From NCBI GenBank assembly GCA_943846665.1, contig OX044358.1:682001-746000 (forward strand): a stretch of DNA of 64,000 bases. Reading direction: 5' to 3'. Positions 1 to 8,032 of the stretch are shown here, piece after piece (position 1 is the stretch's first letter; the number at the start of each line of letters is the position of its first letter). Both the position numbers and the translations under genes were made by a program. The DNA is from Arcticimaribacter sp002477625 (GTDB lineage Bacteria; Bacteroidota; Bacteroidia; Flavobacteriales; Flavobacteriaceae). The notes under the pieces were generated by a model. The model saw only the letters and a program-made list of their open reading frames with translations. It searched no databases and was not told the origin of the DNA.

Positions 1-54
1 GTGATTATCTTCTAAGTCAAAGTGAGAATAAGAGCCCTATAACAAAAAATAATT

Positions 55-705
55 TTGTTCTTTTCGAAATTAAGAAGCTCATTAAATGTGGGACTTCATC
101 CCCTCCAAATCAACTCGCATCAATTTGAATACGTTCCTTTATCCAAAGAAATAAACTTCAATGAATCCAATATACTTGTTTGGGTGTGGGGCTCAAAAAT
201 AGAATATCCTATAAACAATAAATGGGGGGTTAGTTGGAGTGTCGCCTCTTCATTTAAAAAAAACATATACAGCTCCAATGCATTAGGTCTTGATTTTCAT
301 CAAGATTTATCTCGGCGGAATCGTGTTCATTTGAATGCTTCAATGGGAATTGGATATCGCAAAATGAGAGCCTCACACGGCAGCTTTACTCATGAAGATT
401 CCTCTAAGATAAAAAGCAAAACATTCGACAGTGGAGAATTTTCACTCTACACAGAAGAAAGGGAATTCTTTCTAAACCCAAGGATCGGAATTGACTTTCG
501 GATCAGCTCATTATTTCGACTTGGTTTTGACACAACTTATTTTATTCCAATACAAAACGCTACTGGGATATTCAATTATGAAGAAGATGAGTTTTGGTTT
601 TGGAATCGAGCTAAAACATTTCAGAAAAATACAATTGAAACTGCGGGTAGCAGCATCATTAAAAATCAATTTGCCACCCGTTTGACTTTAACCTTTAATT
701 ATTGA
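55..705 (+). CDS. Probable outer-membrane beta-barrel protein, C-terminal part
   Basis: The product is not recognised by name. It alternates hydrophobic and polar residues in short strands separated by turns (for example IEYPINNKWGVSWSV) and ends in an aromatic residue within a terminal strand (FATRLTLTFNY), as outer-membrane barrels do. The only in-frame start is a TTG at 55, which is weak, and a stop lies just upstream at 40-42. A different frame (from base 3) is open across the left edge and reads coherently until about base 80, so the true gene probably begins outside the window and is frameshifted near 75-85, by mutation or sequencing error. Expected location is the outer membrane; function is unknown. 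Confidence 0.45.
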   Translation: MFFSKLRSSLNVGLHPLQINSHQFEYVPLSKEINFNESNILVWVWGSKIEYPINNKWGVSWSVASSFKKNIYSSNALGLDFHQDLSRRNRVHLNASMGIGYRKMRASHGSFTHEDSSKIKSKTFDSGEFSLYTEEREFFLNPRIGIDFRISSLFRLGFDTTYFIPIQNATGIFNYEEDEFWFWNRAKTFQKNTIETAGSSIIKNQFATRLTLTFNY

Positions 706-708
706 CAG

Positions 709-822
709 ATGAAAAAACCAAAATTAATTCTTATTGTTTTACTCTTTTTATTGGGGCTTGCCCTTGGTTTAAATTGGACAGAATTCATGGAAGGATGGAA
801 TTCGGTTCGTGGCAATTGCTAA
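709..822 (+). CDS. Small single-pass membrane protein, 37 aa
   Basis: A short ORF starts ATG at 709, three bases after the preceding stop, and encodes 37 residues. A lysine-rich start (MKKPK) is followed by a hydrophobic helix of about 17 residues (LILIVLLFLLGLALGL) and a short polar tail with two tryptophans and a final cysteine (NWTEFMEGWNSVRGNC). This is the layout of a tiny inner-membrane protein. It follows the beta-barrel gene closely and its stop overlaps the convergent metF stop by four bases. Function is unknown. The tight packing and clean hydrophobic profile argue that it is real, but conservation cannot be tested here. Confidence 0.5.
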   Translation: MKKPKLILIVLLFLLGLALGLNWTEFMEGWNSVRGNC

Positions 823-1775
823 AAAACCGCCTCGGCTACTGCTTTGATATTATCTGATTTCCCCATGGAATAATAATGCAAGAAGGGAACGCCGGCAGCT
901 TTGAGCTCTTTACTCTGCTCAATACACCATTCAACTCCAACCTGACGTACTGCTGCATTGTCTTTGCATTTGATGACCGACTTAATCAAAGCCTCGGGTA
1001 AATCTACATGAAAACGATGCGGTAAAGCGTTCAATTGCTTCATTGTTGCAAGTGGTTTTAGTCCTGGAATAATGGGAACATTGATCCCAGCATCTTTACA
1101 CTTGTCTACAAACTCAAAGAATTTTTGGTTATCAAAAAACATTTGTGTGACTATATAATCGGCACCGGCTTCTATTTTCTTTTTTAAAAAATGAATATCG
1201 CTTTCTAAGGAGGGAGCTTCCATGTGTTTTTCGGGGTAGCCCGAAACTCCAATGCAGAAATCTGTTTTTGAGGTATTCAAAATCTCTTCGTCTAAATAAT
1301 GTCCTTTATTCAATTCCTGAACCTGATGAACTAAATCACTGGCAAAGTTGTGTCCATCTTTATGAGCTTTAAAATAGGTTTCTGATTTAATGGCATCTCC
1401 TCTCAAAGCAACCACGTTATCAATTCCCAAAAAATCTAAATCAATCAAAAAGTTTTCGGTATCCTCTTTTGTAAAACCTCCACACAGGATATGCGGGATT
1501 GCATCAACATTGTACTTATGCTGCAAAGCTGCACAAATTCCAACAGTTCCCGGTCTTTTACGGATGATGTGTTTCTCCAGTAAGCCATTCGGCAATTCTT
1601 TGTACACATACTCTTCGCGGTGGTAGGTTACATCGATAAAGGGTGGGTTGAACTCCATCAGCGGGTCTATGGATTCGTAAATCGATTGTATGTTTTGCCC
1701 TTTTAAAGGAGGTAAAATTTCAAAGGTGAATTGGGTTGCCCCAGCTGCTTTTATAATATGGTCCGTTACTTTCAT
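819..1775 (-). CDS. metF: 5,10-methylenetetrahydrofolate reductase
   Basis: MetF reduces 5,10-methylene-THF to 5-methyl-THF, the methyl donor for methionine synthase; it is a cytosolic FAD enzyme. The 318-residue protein has the TIM-barrel family pattern: FTFEILPP near the N-terminus with the catalytic Glu, DVTYHRE around residue 50, NVVALRGD around 120 and GADYIVTQMFFD around 205. Length is normal for the bacterial enzyme without a regulatory domain. It is the last gene of the met operon, 8 bases after the cobalamin-binding MetH subunit, so substrate supply and methyl transfer are co-transcribed and probably under the same SAM riboswitch. The start ATG is the first sensible one after the metH stop. 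Confidence 0.95.
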   Translation of the reverse strand: MKVTDHIIKAAGATQFTFEILPPLKGQNIQSIYESIDPLMEFNPPFIDVTYHREEYVYKELPNGLLEKHIIRKRPGTVGICAALQHKYNVDAIPHILCGGFTKEDTENFLIDLDFLGIDNVVALRGDAIKSETYFKAHKDGHNFASDLVHQVQELNKGHYLDEEILNTSKTDFCIGVSGYPEKHMEAPSLESDIHFLKKKIEAGADYIVTQMFFDNQKFFEFVDKCKDAGINVPIIPGLKPLATMKQLNALPHRFHVDLPEALIKSVIKCKDNAAVRQVGVEWCIEQSKELKAAGVPFLHYYSMGKSDNIKAVAEAVF

Positions 1776-1783
1776 AAGGCGGT

Positions 1784-4465
1784 CTATTTAATATTGGGTC
1801 GAAGCCACTTCTCGGCTTCCTTAAGATCTATGTTTTTACGCTTACTAAAACTAATTACTTGGTCTTGGGTGATTTTACCTACACCGAAATATTGGGCATC
1901 TGGATGTGCAAAATAATAACCCGAGACCGAGGCGGCTGGCCACATGGCCAAACTTTCAGTCAATGTTACTCCTATGTTTTCTTCTACTTGCAATAAATCC
2001 GAGAGGGTACTTTTTTCTAAGTGATCGGGACATGCAGGATAACCTGGTGCTGGACGGATTCCTTTATACGCTTCTTTTATCAATGCTTCATTATCCAAGG
2101 CCTCGTCAGCTGCATATCCCCATGCCTTGGTTCGAACTTCTTTGTGTAGGTACTCAGCAAAAGCTTCGGCCAAACGATCGGCTAAAGCTTTTACCATAAT
2201 GGCATTGTAGTCGTCGTTGTCGTCTTCATAAGCCTTGGCAAGTTCGGCTGTTCCAAAACCTGTTGACACACAAAAACTCCCGATATAATCTTCAACACCA
2301 CTTGCTTTAGGAGCAATAAAATCGGCCAAAGCAATATTAGCCTTACCTGCTCTTTTTTTAAGTTGTTGTCTAAGGGTTAAAAACGTGGCTTGCGTCTCTT
2401 TTCTGGAGTCATCTGCATATACCTCAATATCATCGTGGTCAACCGTATTGGCAGGAAAAATCCCAAAAACAGCTTTTGCCTTGAGGAGCTTTTTATCTAA
2501 AATCTCTGATAGTAGAACCTGAGCATCTGCAAATAATTCTATGGCTTGTTCGCCTACAATGGCATCCTCTAAAATTGCGGGATAATGTCCGTGTAAATCC
2601 CAAGATCGAAAAAATGGACTCCAATCGATGAACGGAAGTAAGGCCTCTAAATTTTGATCTTCAATGACCTGAACACCCAATTGATTTGGAATTTTCGGTT
2701 CGAACGTATTCCAATCCAATTGAAGTTTTCGTGAACGAGCCGTTTCTAGGTCGATGTGTTCTTTCGTTTCTTGACGATCCAAAAACTTGGCTCTAAAACT
2801 TTCATACTCACTGCGAATAGAGTCCTTATAAAGTTGAGAGGATTCCTTATTCAACAAACTCCCTGCTACTGTAACGGCTCGTGAGGCATCGTTTACGTGA
2901 ATTACTGTAGAGCTGAGTTCTGGAGCTATTTTAACTGCTGTGTGTGCTTTAGAGGTTGTTGCACCACCAATCATTAAGGGAATACTTAAATCCCTGCGTT
3001 TAATTTCTTGAGCAACATAGATCATTTCATCGAGGGAGGGGGTTATTAAACCCGAAAGTCCTATGATGTCTACTTCTTCTTCTATGGCGGTAGTTATGAT
3101 TTTCTCTAAGGGAACCATAACGCCTAAATCAATAATTTCATAATTATTACAGGCCAGTACAACACCCACAATGTTTTTTCCAATGTCGTGTACATCCCCC
3201 TTTACAGTAGCCATCAATATTTTTCCAGCCGCTTCTTGTTTCCCATCTTTTTCAGCCTCAATAAAAGGTAATAAATGAGCTACAGCGCGTTTCATAACGC
3301 GGGCAGATTTAACCACCTGAGGTAAAAACATTTTCCCAGAACCGAATAAATCTCCAACGACATTCATTCCAATCATCAAATTTCCTTCAATAACTTCTAT
3401 GGGTCTCGATGCTAGTAAACGGGCCTCTTCAACATCTTCAACAATGAACTCATCAATTCCTTTAACTAAGGCGTGGGTAATGCGTTCTTGAAGTGGATAT
3501 GCGCGCCACTCTTTAACCACTGATTTTCTTTCGGTTGTATTATCGACAATTTGCTCTGCAAAATCCAATAAGCGTTCAGTAGCATCCTCTCGTTTATTTA
3601 GGAGTACATCTTCAACACGAATCAAAAGTTCCGGCTCTATTTCGTCGTAAATCTCCAACATTGTAGGATTTACAATTCCCATATTCATACCGTGCTGTAT
3701 GGCATGATATAGAAAAGCCGAGTGCATGGCTTCGCGTACTTTATTGTTTCCTCGAAAAGAAAAGGAAACATTACTTACACCTCCACTCACATGTGCATGG
3801 GGTAAATTTTCTCGAATCCAAGCAGCCGTTTTAAAGAAATCAACTGCGTTGTTTTTGTGTTCATCCATCCCTGTTGCAACAGGAAAGATATTGGGGTCAA
3901 AAATAATATCTTCTGGAGGAAAGCCAACTACATCAACCAAGACGTCGTACGATCGTTTGCAGATCTCAATCCGACGCTCAAGTGTATCGGCTTGGCCATC
4001 CTCGTCGAAGGCCATAATGATGACCGCAGCTCCGTATCTCCGAATGGTATTGGCTTGTTTAATGAAGTTCTCCTCCCCTTCTTTTAAACTGATTGAATTG
4101 ACTACCGATTTGCCTTGAACAACTTTAAGTCCAGCTTCGATAATTTCCCATTTGGAGCTATCAATCATTATTGGGATTCGAGAAATGTCGGGTTCGGCTG
4201 CTAAAAGATTCAGGTAGGTTGTCATCGCTTCAGCTCCATCGATCATCCCCTCGTCCATATTCACATCTAAAATCTGTGCACCGCCATCAACTTGATCGCG
4301 AGCAATCTCAACAGCAGCATTGTAATCACCTTGTTCAATGAGGCGTAAAAACTTTCGCGAACCCGTAACATTGGTACGTTCTCCAATGTTAATGAAATTC
4401 GTTTCAGGGGCAACCACAAGAGGCTCCAAACCTGAAAGTTTTAGGTGTTTTGTTCCCGCTTTCAT
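1784..4465 (-). CDS. metH: Methionine synthase, pterin/B12/activation subunit (split MetH)
   Basis: This 893-residue protein carries the C-terminal three modules of cobalamin-dependent methionine synthase: a pterin-binding barrel (NFINIGERTNVTGSRKF at about 23-39), a B12 cap and Rossmann domain with the base-off ligand motif DVHDIG (about residue 427) and GLSGLITPSLDEM, and the SAM reactivation domain at the C-terminus (RPAPGYPACPDH). It lacks the homocysteine module, which is encoded by the gene just upstream. The two frames overlap by 4 bases (ATGA), suggesting translational coupling and a stoichiometric complex. The split form is common in Bacteroidetes. It transfers the methyl group of methyl-THF via cobalamin to homocysteine, in the cytosol. 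Confidence 0.95.
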   Translation of the reverse strand: MKAGTKHLKLSGLEPLVVAPETNFINIGERTNVTGSRKFLRLIEQGDYNAAVEIARDQVDGGAQILDVNMDEGMIDGAEAMTTYLNLLAAEPDISRIPIMIDSSKWEIIEAGLKVVQGKSVVNSISLKEGEENFIKQANTIRRYGAAVIIMAFDEDGQADTLERRIEICKRSYDVLVDVVGFPPEDIIFDPNIFPVATGMDEHKNNAVDFFKTAAWIRENLPHAHVSGGVSNVSFSFRGNNKVREAMHSAFLYHAIQHGMNMGIVNPTMLEIYDEIEPELLIRVEDVLLNKREDATERLLDFAEQIVDNTTERKSVVKEWRAYPLQERITHALVKGIDEFIVEDVEEARLLASRPIEVIEGNLMIGMNVVGDLFGSGKMFLPQVVKSARVMKRAVAHLLPFIEAEKDGKQEAAGKILMATVKGDVHDIGKNIVGVVLACNNYEIIDLGVMVPLEKIITTAIEEEVDIIGLSGLITPSLDEMIYVAQEIKRRDLSIPLMIGGATTSKAHTAVKIAPELSSTVIHVNDASRAVTVAGSLLNKESSQLYKDSIRSEYESFRAKFLDRQETKEHIDLETARSRKLQLDWNTFEPKIPNQLGVQVIEDQNLEALLPFIDWSPFFRSWDLHGHYPAILEDAIVGEQAIELFADAQVLLSEILDKKLLKAKAVFGIFPANTVDHDDIEVYADDSRKETQATFLTLRQQLKKRAGKANIALADFIAPKASGVEDYIGSFCVSTGFGTAELAKAYEDDNDDYNAIMVKALADRLAEAFAEYLHKEVRTKAWGYAADEALDNEALIKEAYKGIRPAPGYPACPDHLEKSTLSDLLQVEENIGVTLTESLAMWPAASVSGYYFAHPDAQYFGVGKITQDQVISFSKRKNIDLKEAEKWLRPNIK

Positions 4466-5466
4466 ATGGAAATTTGTTGAATTTTTCTGGGCTGATGTAG
4501 TTTAGCGGCGGCGGCAATTTGAGCAATATGATCCGGTGTTGAACCGCAACAACCGCCTATGATATTGATTAAATTTTCTTCTAAATACTTTGTTATTAAC
4601 GCTCCCATTTCTTCCGGTGTTTGGTCATAATCGCCAAAAGCATTGGGTAGTCCTGCATTGGGATGCGCTGAAGTTCGAAGCTCCGTAGCTTGAGAAAGTG
4701 TCCTGAGGTAAGGAAGTAATTGGTCGGCACCTAAGGCACAATTGAATCCGATACTGAGTAAGGGAATGTGTGAGACAGAAATTACAAAGGCTTCAACGGT
4801 CTGTCCCGAAAGAGTTCTCCCACTAGCGTCCGTAATGGTTCCGCTTACCATAACAGGGATATCCCAGTTGTTTTTTTCTTTTAAAGCATCAATTGCGAAC
4901 AAGGCTGCTTTAGCGTTTAATGTATCAAAAACTGTTTCAACCAATAATACATCTGCTCCTCCAGCGACTAAGCCTTGAACTTGCTCGCTATACGAAACGA
5001 CCAATTCGTCAAAGGTCACTGCTCGATAGCCCGGGTCATTTACATCGGGAGACATACTCGCAGTTCGGTTGGTTGGTCCAATAGATCCTGCAACAAAACG
5101 CGGTTTATTTGGGTTTGCTTGGGTATACTCATCTGCTACCTCTCGCGCTAGTTTTGCCGATTCAAAATTCAGTTCATAAACCCAGGGCTCCATTTCATAA
5201 TCTCCCATACCAATTGAAGTAGAAGAAAAAGTATTGGTCTCTACAATATCGGCGCCTACTTCAAAATACTTGCGGTGTATTGTTTTTATTGCCTCGGGCT
5301 GAGTCAAAGATAGCATGTCATTATTTCCCTGAAGAGAACAAGGATGATCAGTAAAGCGATCGCCTCTAAAATCCGCTTCGTTGAACTTATAGGCTTGCAA
5401 CATCGTGCCCATAGCGCCATCTAAGACGAGAATGTTTTTCTGTAAAGCTTCTTCTATTGCAGTCAT
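4462..5466 (-). CDS. metH: Homocysteine S-methyltransferase subunit of split MetH
   Basis: The 334-residue protein corresponds to the N-terminal homocysteine-binding barrel of MetH. It begins LVLDGAMGTMLQ and carries the zinc thiolate ligands of the family: one Cys in GFNCALG (about residue 244) and the paired cysteines in GGCCGSTPDH near 309. It activates the homocysteine thiol for methyl transfer from the cobalamin on the partner subunit encoded immediately downstream. The stop overlaps the partner start by 4 bases, and its own start lies directly behind the metZ-like stop with no gap. A stand-alone S-methylmethionine:homocysteine methyltransferase is an alternative by domain alone, but the coupling to the pterin/B12 half makes split MetH far more likely. 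Confidence 0.92.
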   Translation of the reverse strand: MTAIEEALQKNILVLDGAMGTMLQAYKFNEADFRGDRFTDHPCSLQGNNDMLSLTQPEAIKTIHRKYFEVGADIVETNTFSSTSIGMGDYEMEPWVYELNFESAKLAREVADEYTQANPNKPRFVAGSIGPTNRTASMSPDVNDPGYRAVTFDELVVSYSEQVQGLVAGGADVLLVETVFDTLNAKAALFAIDALKEKNNWDIPVMVSGTITDASGRTLSGQTVEAFVISVSHIPLLSIGFNCALGADQLLPYLRTLSQATELRTSAHPNAGLPNAFGDYDQTPEEMGALITKYLEENLINIIGGCCGSTPDHIAQIAAAAKLHQPRKIQQISI

Positions 5467-6636
5467 TTATAGGGTTGCTAATGCTTGATTTAAATCGTTT
5501 TGAATATCTTCTACGTGCTCTAATCCTACTGATAGACGGACCATTCCGTCTGTTATCCCTACTTCCAAACGGTCAGATTCAGATAGTTTATTATGCGTTG
5601 TTGATGCCGGATGTGTGACAATCGTTCTAGAATCACCGAGATTAGAAGAAAGTGAAAGCATGCGCAGCGCATCTAAAAAATTACGTCCAGCTTCAAGGCC
5701 GCCTTTAATTTCAAAAGCGACGATACTCCCACCTTGACTCATTTGCTTTTTAGCCAATTCGTATTGGGGATGGGATTTTAAAAAAGGATATTTTACCCAG
5801 TTAATTTTTGGATGTTTTTCGAGAAAGGCAGCTGTAGCCAGAGCCGTTTGACAATGGCGATCTACACGAACTGGGAGTGTCTCCATACTTTTGGATAAAA
5901 CCCAGGCGTTGAAAGGAGATAAAGCCGAACCTGTAGTTCGTGCAAAAAGATGAATTTCACGAATCAAATCCAAACTTCCTACAGTAACGCCTCCAAGAAC
6001 TCTTCCCTGTCCATCGATCAATTTGGTTGCAGAATGAATGACCAAGTCTGCTCCAAATTTAATGGGTTGTTGTAAATAGGGTGTTGCAAAACAATTATCA
6101 ATGATTAAAATCAACTTGTGCTTTTTCGCTATTTCACCCAGATTGGCTAAATCGAGAATATCAACTCCTGGATTTGTAGGCGTTTCTGCATACAAAACCT
6201 TAGTGTTGGGTTGAATTAAGCTCGTTATTGTTTCTGGTTCTTCTACCTTAAAATAAGAAGTTTCAATATTCCATTTAGGCAAATACTTTGTAAATAAACT
6301 ATGTGTTGCTCCAAAAACAGAGCGTGCCGAAACAACATGATCTCCCGCATTGAGCAACGCTGCAAAGGTTCCATAGATAGCTCCCATTCCCGTGGCGAAA
6401 GAAACTCCATCCTCGGCACCTTCCATATCGGCAATTTTCTCAATAAACTCGGAAGTATTAGGGTTAGAATAGCGACTGTATATTGTACGCTGCTTCTCTT
6501 CTGCAAATGATGCACGCATATCCTCAGCGTCCTCAAACACAAAACTTGAGGTAAGGTGAATGGGCGTGGAATGTTCTAAATGTTGCGAACGTTCCATCTG
6601 TGTTCTGATGGCTTTTGTTTCTAATTTGTGACTCAT
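5467..6636 (-). CDS. metZ: Cys/Met metabolism PLP enzyme, O-acyl-homoserine sulfhydrylase-like (MetZ type)
   Basis: This is a fold-type I PLP enzyme of the cystathionine gamma-synthase/sulfhydrylase family, 389 residues. The PLP lysine lies in VIHSATKLIDGQGRVLGG (about residue 207), with the family signatures YSRYSNPNT (PLP phosphate contact) and ATGMGAIYG. Members at this length include O-succinyl/acetylhomoserine sulfhydrylase (MetZ), cystathionine gamma-synthase and cystathionine lyases. Exact substrate cannot be read from sequence, so the metZ symbol is provisional. It is the second such paralogue in the operon after metY, which suggests different sulfur donors or a trans-sulfuration step. 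Its start overlaps the end of the OsmC-like gene by 4 bases. Confidence 0.8.
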   Translation of the reverse strand: MSHKLETKAIRTQMERSQHLEHSTPIHLTSSFVFEDAEDMRASFAEEKQRTIYSRYSNPNTSEFIEKIADMEGAEDGVSFATGMGAIYGTFAALLNAGDHVVSARSVFGATHSLFTKYLPKWNIETSYFKVEEPETITSLIQPNTKVLYAETPTNPGVDILDLANLGEIAKKHKLILIIDNCFATPYLQQPIKFGADLVIHSATKLIDGQGRVLGGVTVGSLDLIREIHLFARTTGSALSPFNAWVLSKSMETLPVRVDRHCQTALATAAFLEKHPKINWVKYPFLKSHPQYELAKKQMSQGGSIVAFEIKGGLEAGRNFLDALRMLSLSSNLGDSRTIVTHPASTTHNKLSESDRLEVGITDGMVRLSVGLEHVEDIQNDLNQALATL

Positions 6637-7067
6637 ACCGTAACTCCGTTAACTACAATAATTTGATTGATGATGATGTTCGGGTCTAATGATTTAGAAA
6701 CGGAACAATATTTTTCAAAAGAAAGTTGGGATGCGCGTTTTGCTTTTTCGGGAGTAATATCGTCTCCTTCGAGGAAAAGAGTAACATTGATTCCTTGAAA
6801 AGGAGCCGGAACTGCGTTGGCATCTCGAATACCCTCTATTTCCATTCGTAAAGTAACTGGATTGATCCGTTGTTTGTTTAGAATAGCAACAATATCGATA
6901 CTGCTGCATCCTGCAACTCCCATCAGTAAAACTTCCATGGGACTTATTCCTTCGACCTTGCCTTCTTTTTTGGACTTATTGTCCATCAAAACAGTTAGAT
7001 CGTTTGAGCTTTTAGCTACGAAAAGATAATCTTCATTGATGCGGTTTAGCGAGATTTTCATGTTCAA
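6633..7067 (-). CDS. OsmC/Ohr-family thiol peroxidase-like protein
   Basis: The 144-residue protein matches the OsmC fold family. It has the central helix with a redox Cys in GVAGCSSIDIVAIL (about residue 54) and a second Cys in FEKYCSVSK (about residue 120), the spacing expected of the peroxidatic/resolving pair. OsmC-type proteins reduce hydroperoxides with thiols, though many YhfA-like members have no proven substrate. It sits inside the met operon, 5 bases after the metX-like gene and overlapping the metZ-like start by ATGA. This suggests a role linked to sulfur or thiol metabolism, for example protecting thiol-dependent enzymes; that is inference. Two possible starts (residues 1 and 3) differ trivially. 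Confidence 0.85.
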   Translation of the reverse strand: MNMKISLNRINEDYLFVAKSSNDLTVLMDNKSKKEGKVEGISPMEVLLMGVAGCSSIDIVAILNKQRINPVTLRMEIEGIRDANAVPAPFQGINVTLFLEGDDITPEKAKRASQLSFEKYCSVSKSLDPNIIINQIIVVNGVTV

Positions 7068-7072
7068 TAATT

Positions 7073-8023
7073 TTAATTAAAAATGGGATGTATAAGGGGG
7101 ATTACTTTTTCTGATTCCATCAAAAAAGCATCATGTCCATAATCGGAATGAATGGTTTGATGATTGATTGTTACACCAACCGCTGCAGCTCTTCGAACCG
7201 TTTCCTGATCTTCGGATAAAGGAAAAAAGAGGTCGCTGTCGATAGAGAATATATAAATGGATGCTTTTATGGTTTGTACGATTTCTTCAAACGATTTTCC
7301 GTTTCGGGTTATATCGATCGATCCGAGCACATGATTCATAGTTTTATACGCCTGCAGCTGAAAACGTTCCGTAAGTTTTTCTCCGTGATGCATCAACCAA
7401 GACTCTACATTGAATACACCGAGATCCTTGTTTACAGTACGGTTGAATCGCAATTTAAATGACTCCGGCGTACGATAACATAACATGGCATGCATGCGTG
7501 CAATTTCGAGTGGCTTGGGATTGGTCGCTAGAATTTGCTTCTGTAAAAAAGTATTGGCAATCATCCAATCAGTAGCCTTCCAATCTCCTCCAACTGGAAT
7601 GAGGTTGGTAATGAAGTTCGGAAACAAAGCCGCCATTTCCCAAGCAATTCCTGCGCCAATGGAGCCACCTATTAGCGTATGTAAATGACCGATCCCAAGG
7701 AGTTTTAAACCCTCGTGAAAGAAGCCAGCAATAGTTCCAGCATTCCAAGCTTCATAATCATCGATTAAAATTCCATCAAAACCATTCCCTGGAATATTAA
7801 ACGAAACAATCGCATACTTCCGCGTATCAATAGATTTCCCTTCACCAATAAGCTTACTCCACCAGCCGAACTCACCCGTTACTCTAGAATCGCCCGTAAG
7901 GGGGTGATTTACCAAAATAACAGGAGCACTAAGATAGTCTTGCCCAAAAGACTGAAAACTGAGCTTAACACCACTTGCTAGGGTTAATTGATGAATGCCA
8001 TTATTGAGGTGGGTTGTATTCAT
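7073..8023 (-). CDS. metX: Homoserine O-acetyltransferase-like alpha/beta hydrolase
   Basis: The 316-residue protein has the alpha/beta-hydrolase fold of the MetX family: NHPLTGDSRV near residue 39 (oxyanion region), the nucleophile elbow GGSIGAG at about 120 with Ser, a catalytic Asp in SIDSDLFFP, and a catalytic His in SDYGHDAFLME near the C-terminus. Classical MetX is about 350-380 residues; this form is short, as in other Bacteroidetes. The expected reaction is acetyl transfer from acetyl-CoA to homoserine, giving the substrate for the sulfhydrylase encoded 9 bases upstream. The operon context strongly supports that role. Without it the protein would only be called a hydrolase-fold acyltransferase. 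Confidence 0.82.
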   Translation of the reverse strand: MNTTHLNNGIHQLTLASGVKLSFQSFGQDYLSAPVILVNHPLTGDSRVTGEFGWWSKLIGEGKSIDTRKYAIVSFNIPGNGFDGILIDDYEAWNAGTIAGFFHEGLKLLGIGHLHTLIGGSIGAGIAWEMAALFPNFITNLIPVGGDWKATDWMIANTFLQKQILATNPKPLEIARMHAMLCYRTPESFKLRFNRTVNKDLGVFNVESWLMHHGEKLTERFQLQAYKTMNHVLGSIDITRNGKSFEEIVQTIKASIYIFSIDSDLFFPLSEDQETVRRAAAVGVTINHQTIHSDYGHDAFLMESEKVIPLIHPIFN

Positions 8024-8032
8024 TTTGTTTTT

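Noticed and set aside
3726..4118. 130-codon open frame antisense to metH
   Set aside because: It lies wholly inside a strongly conserved gene, has no recognisable motif and a composition expected from codon bias on the other strand.
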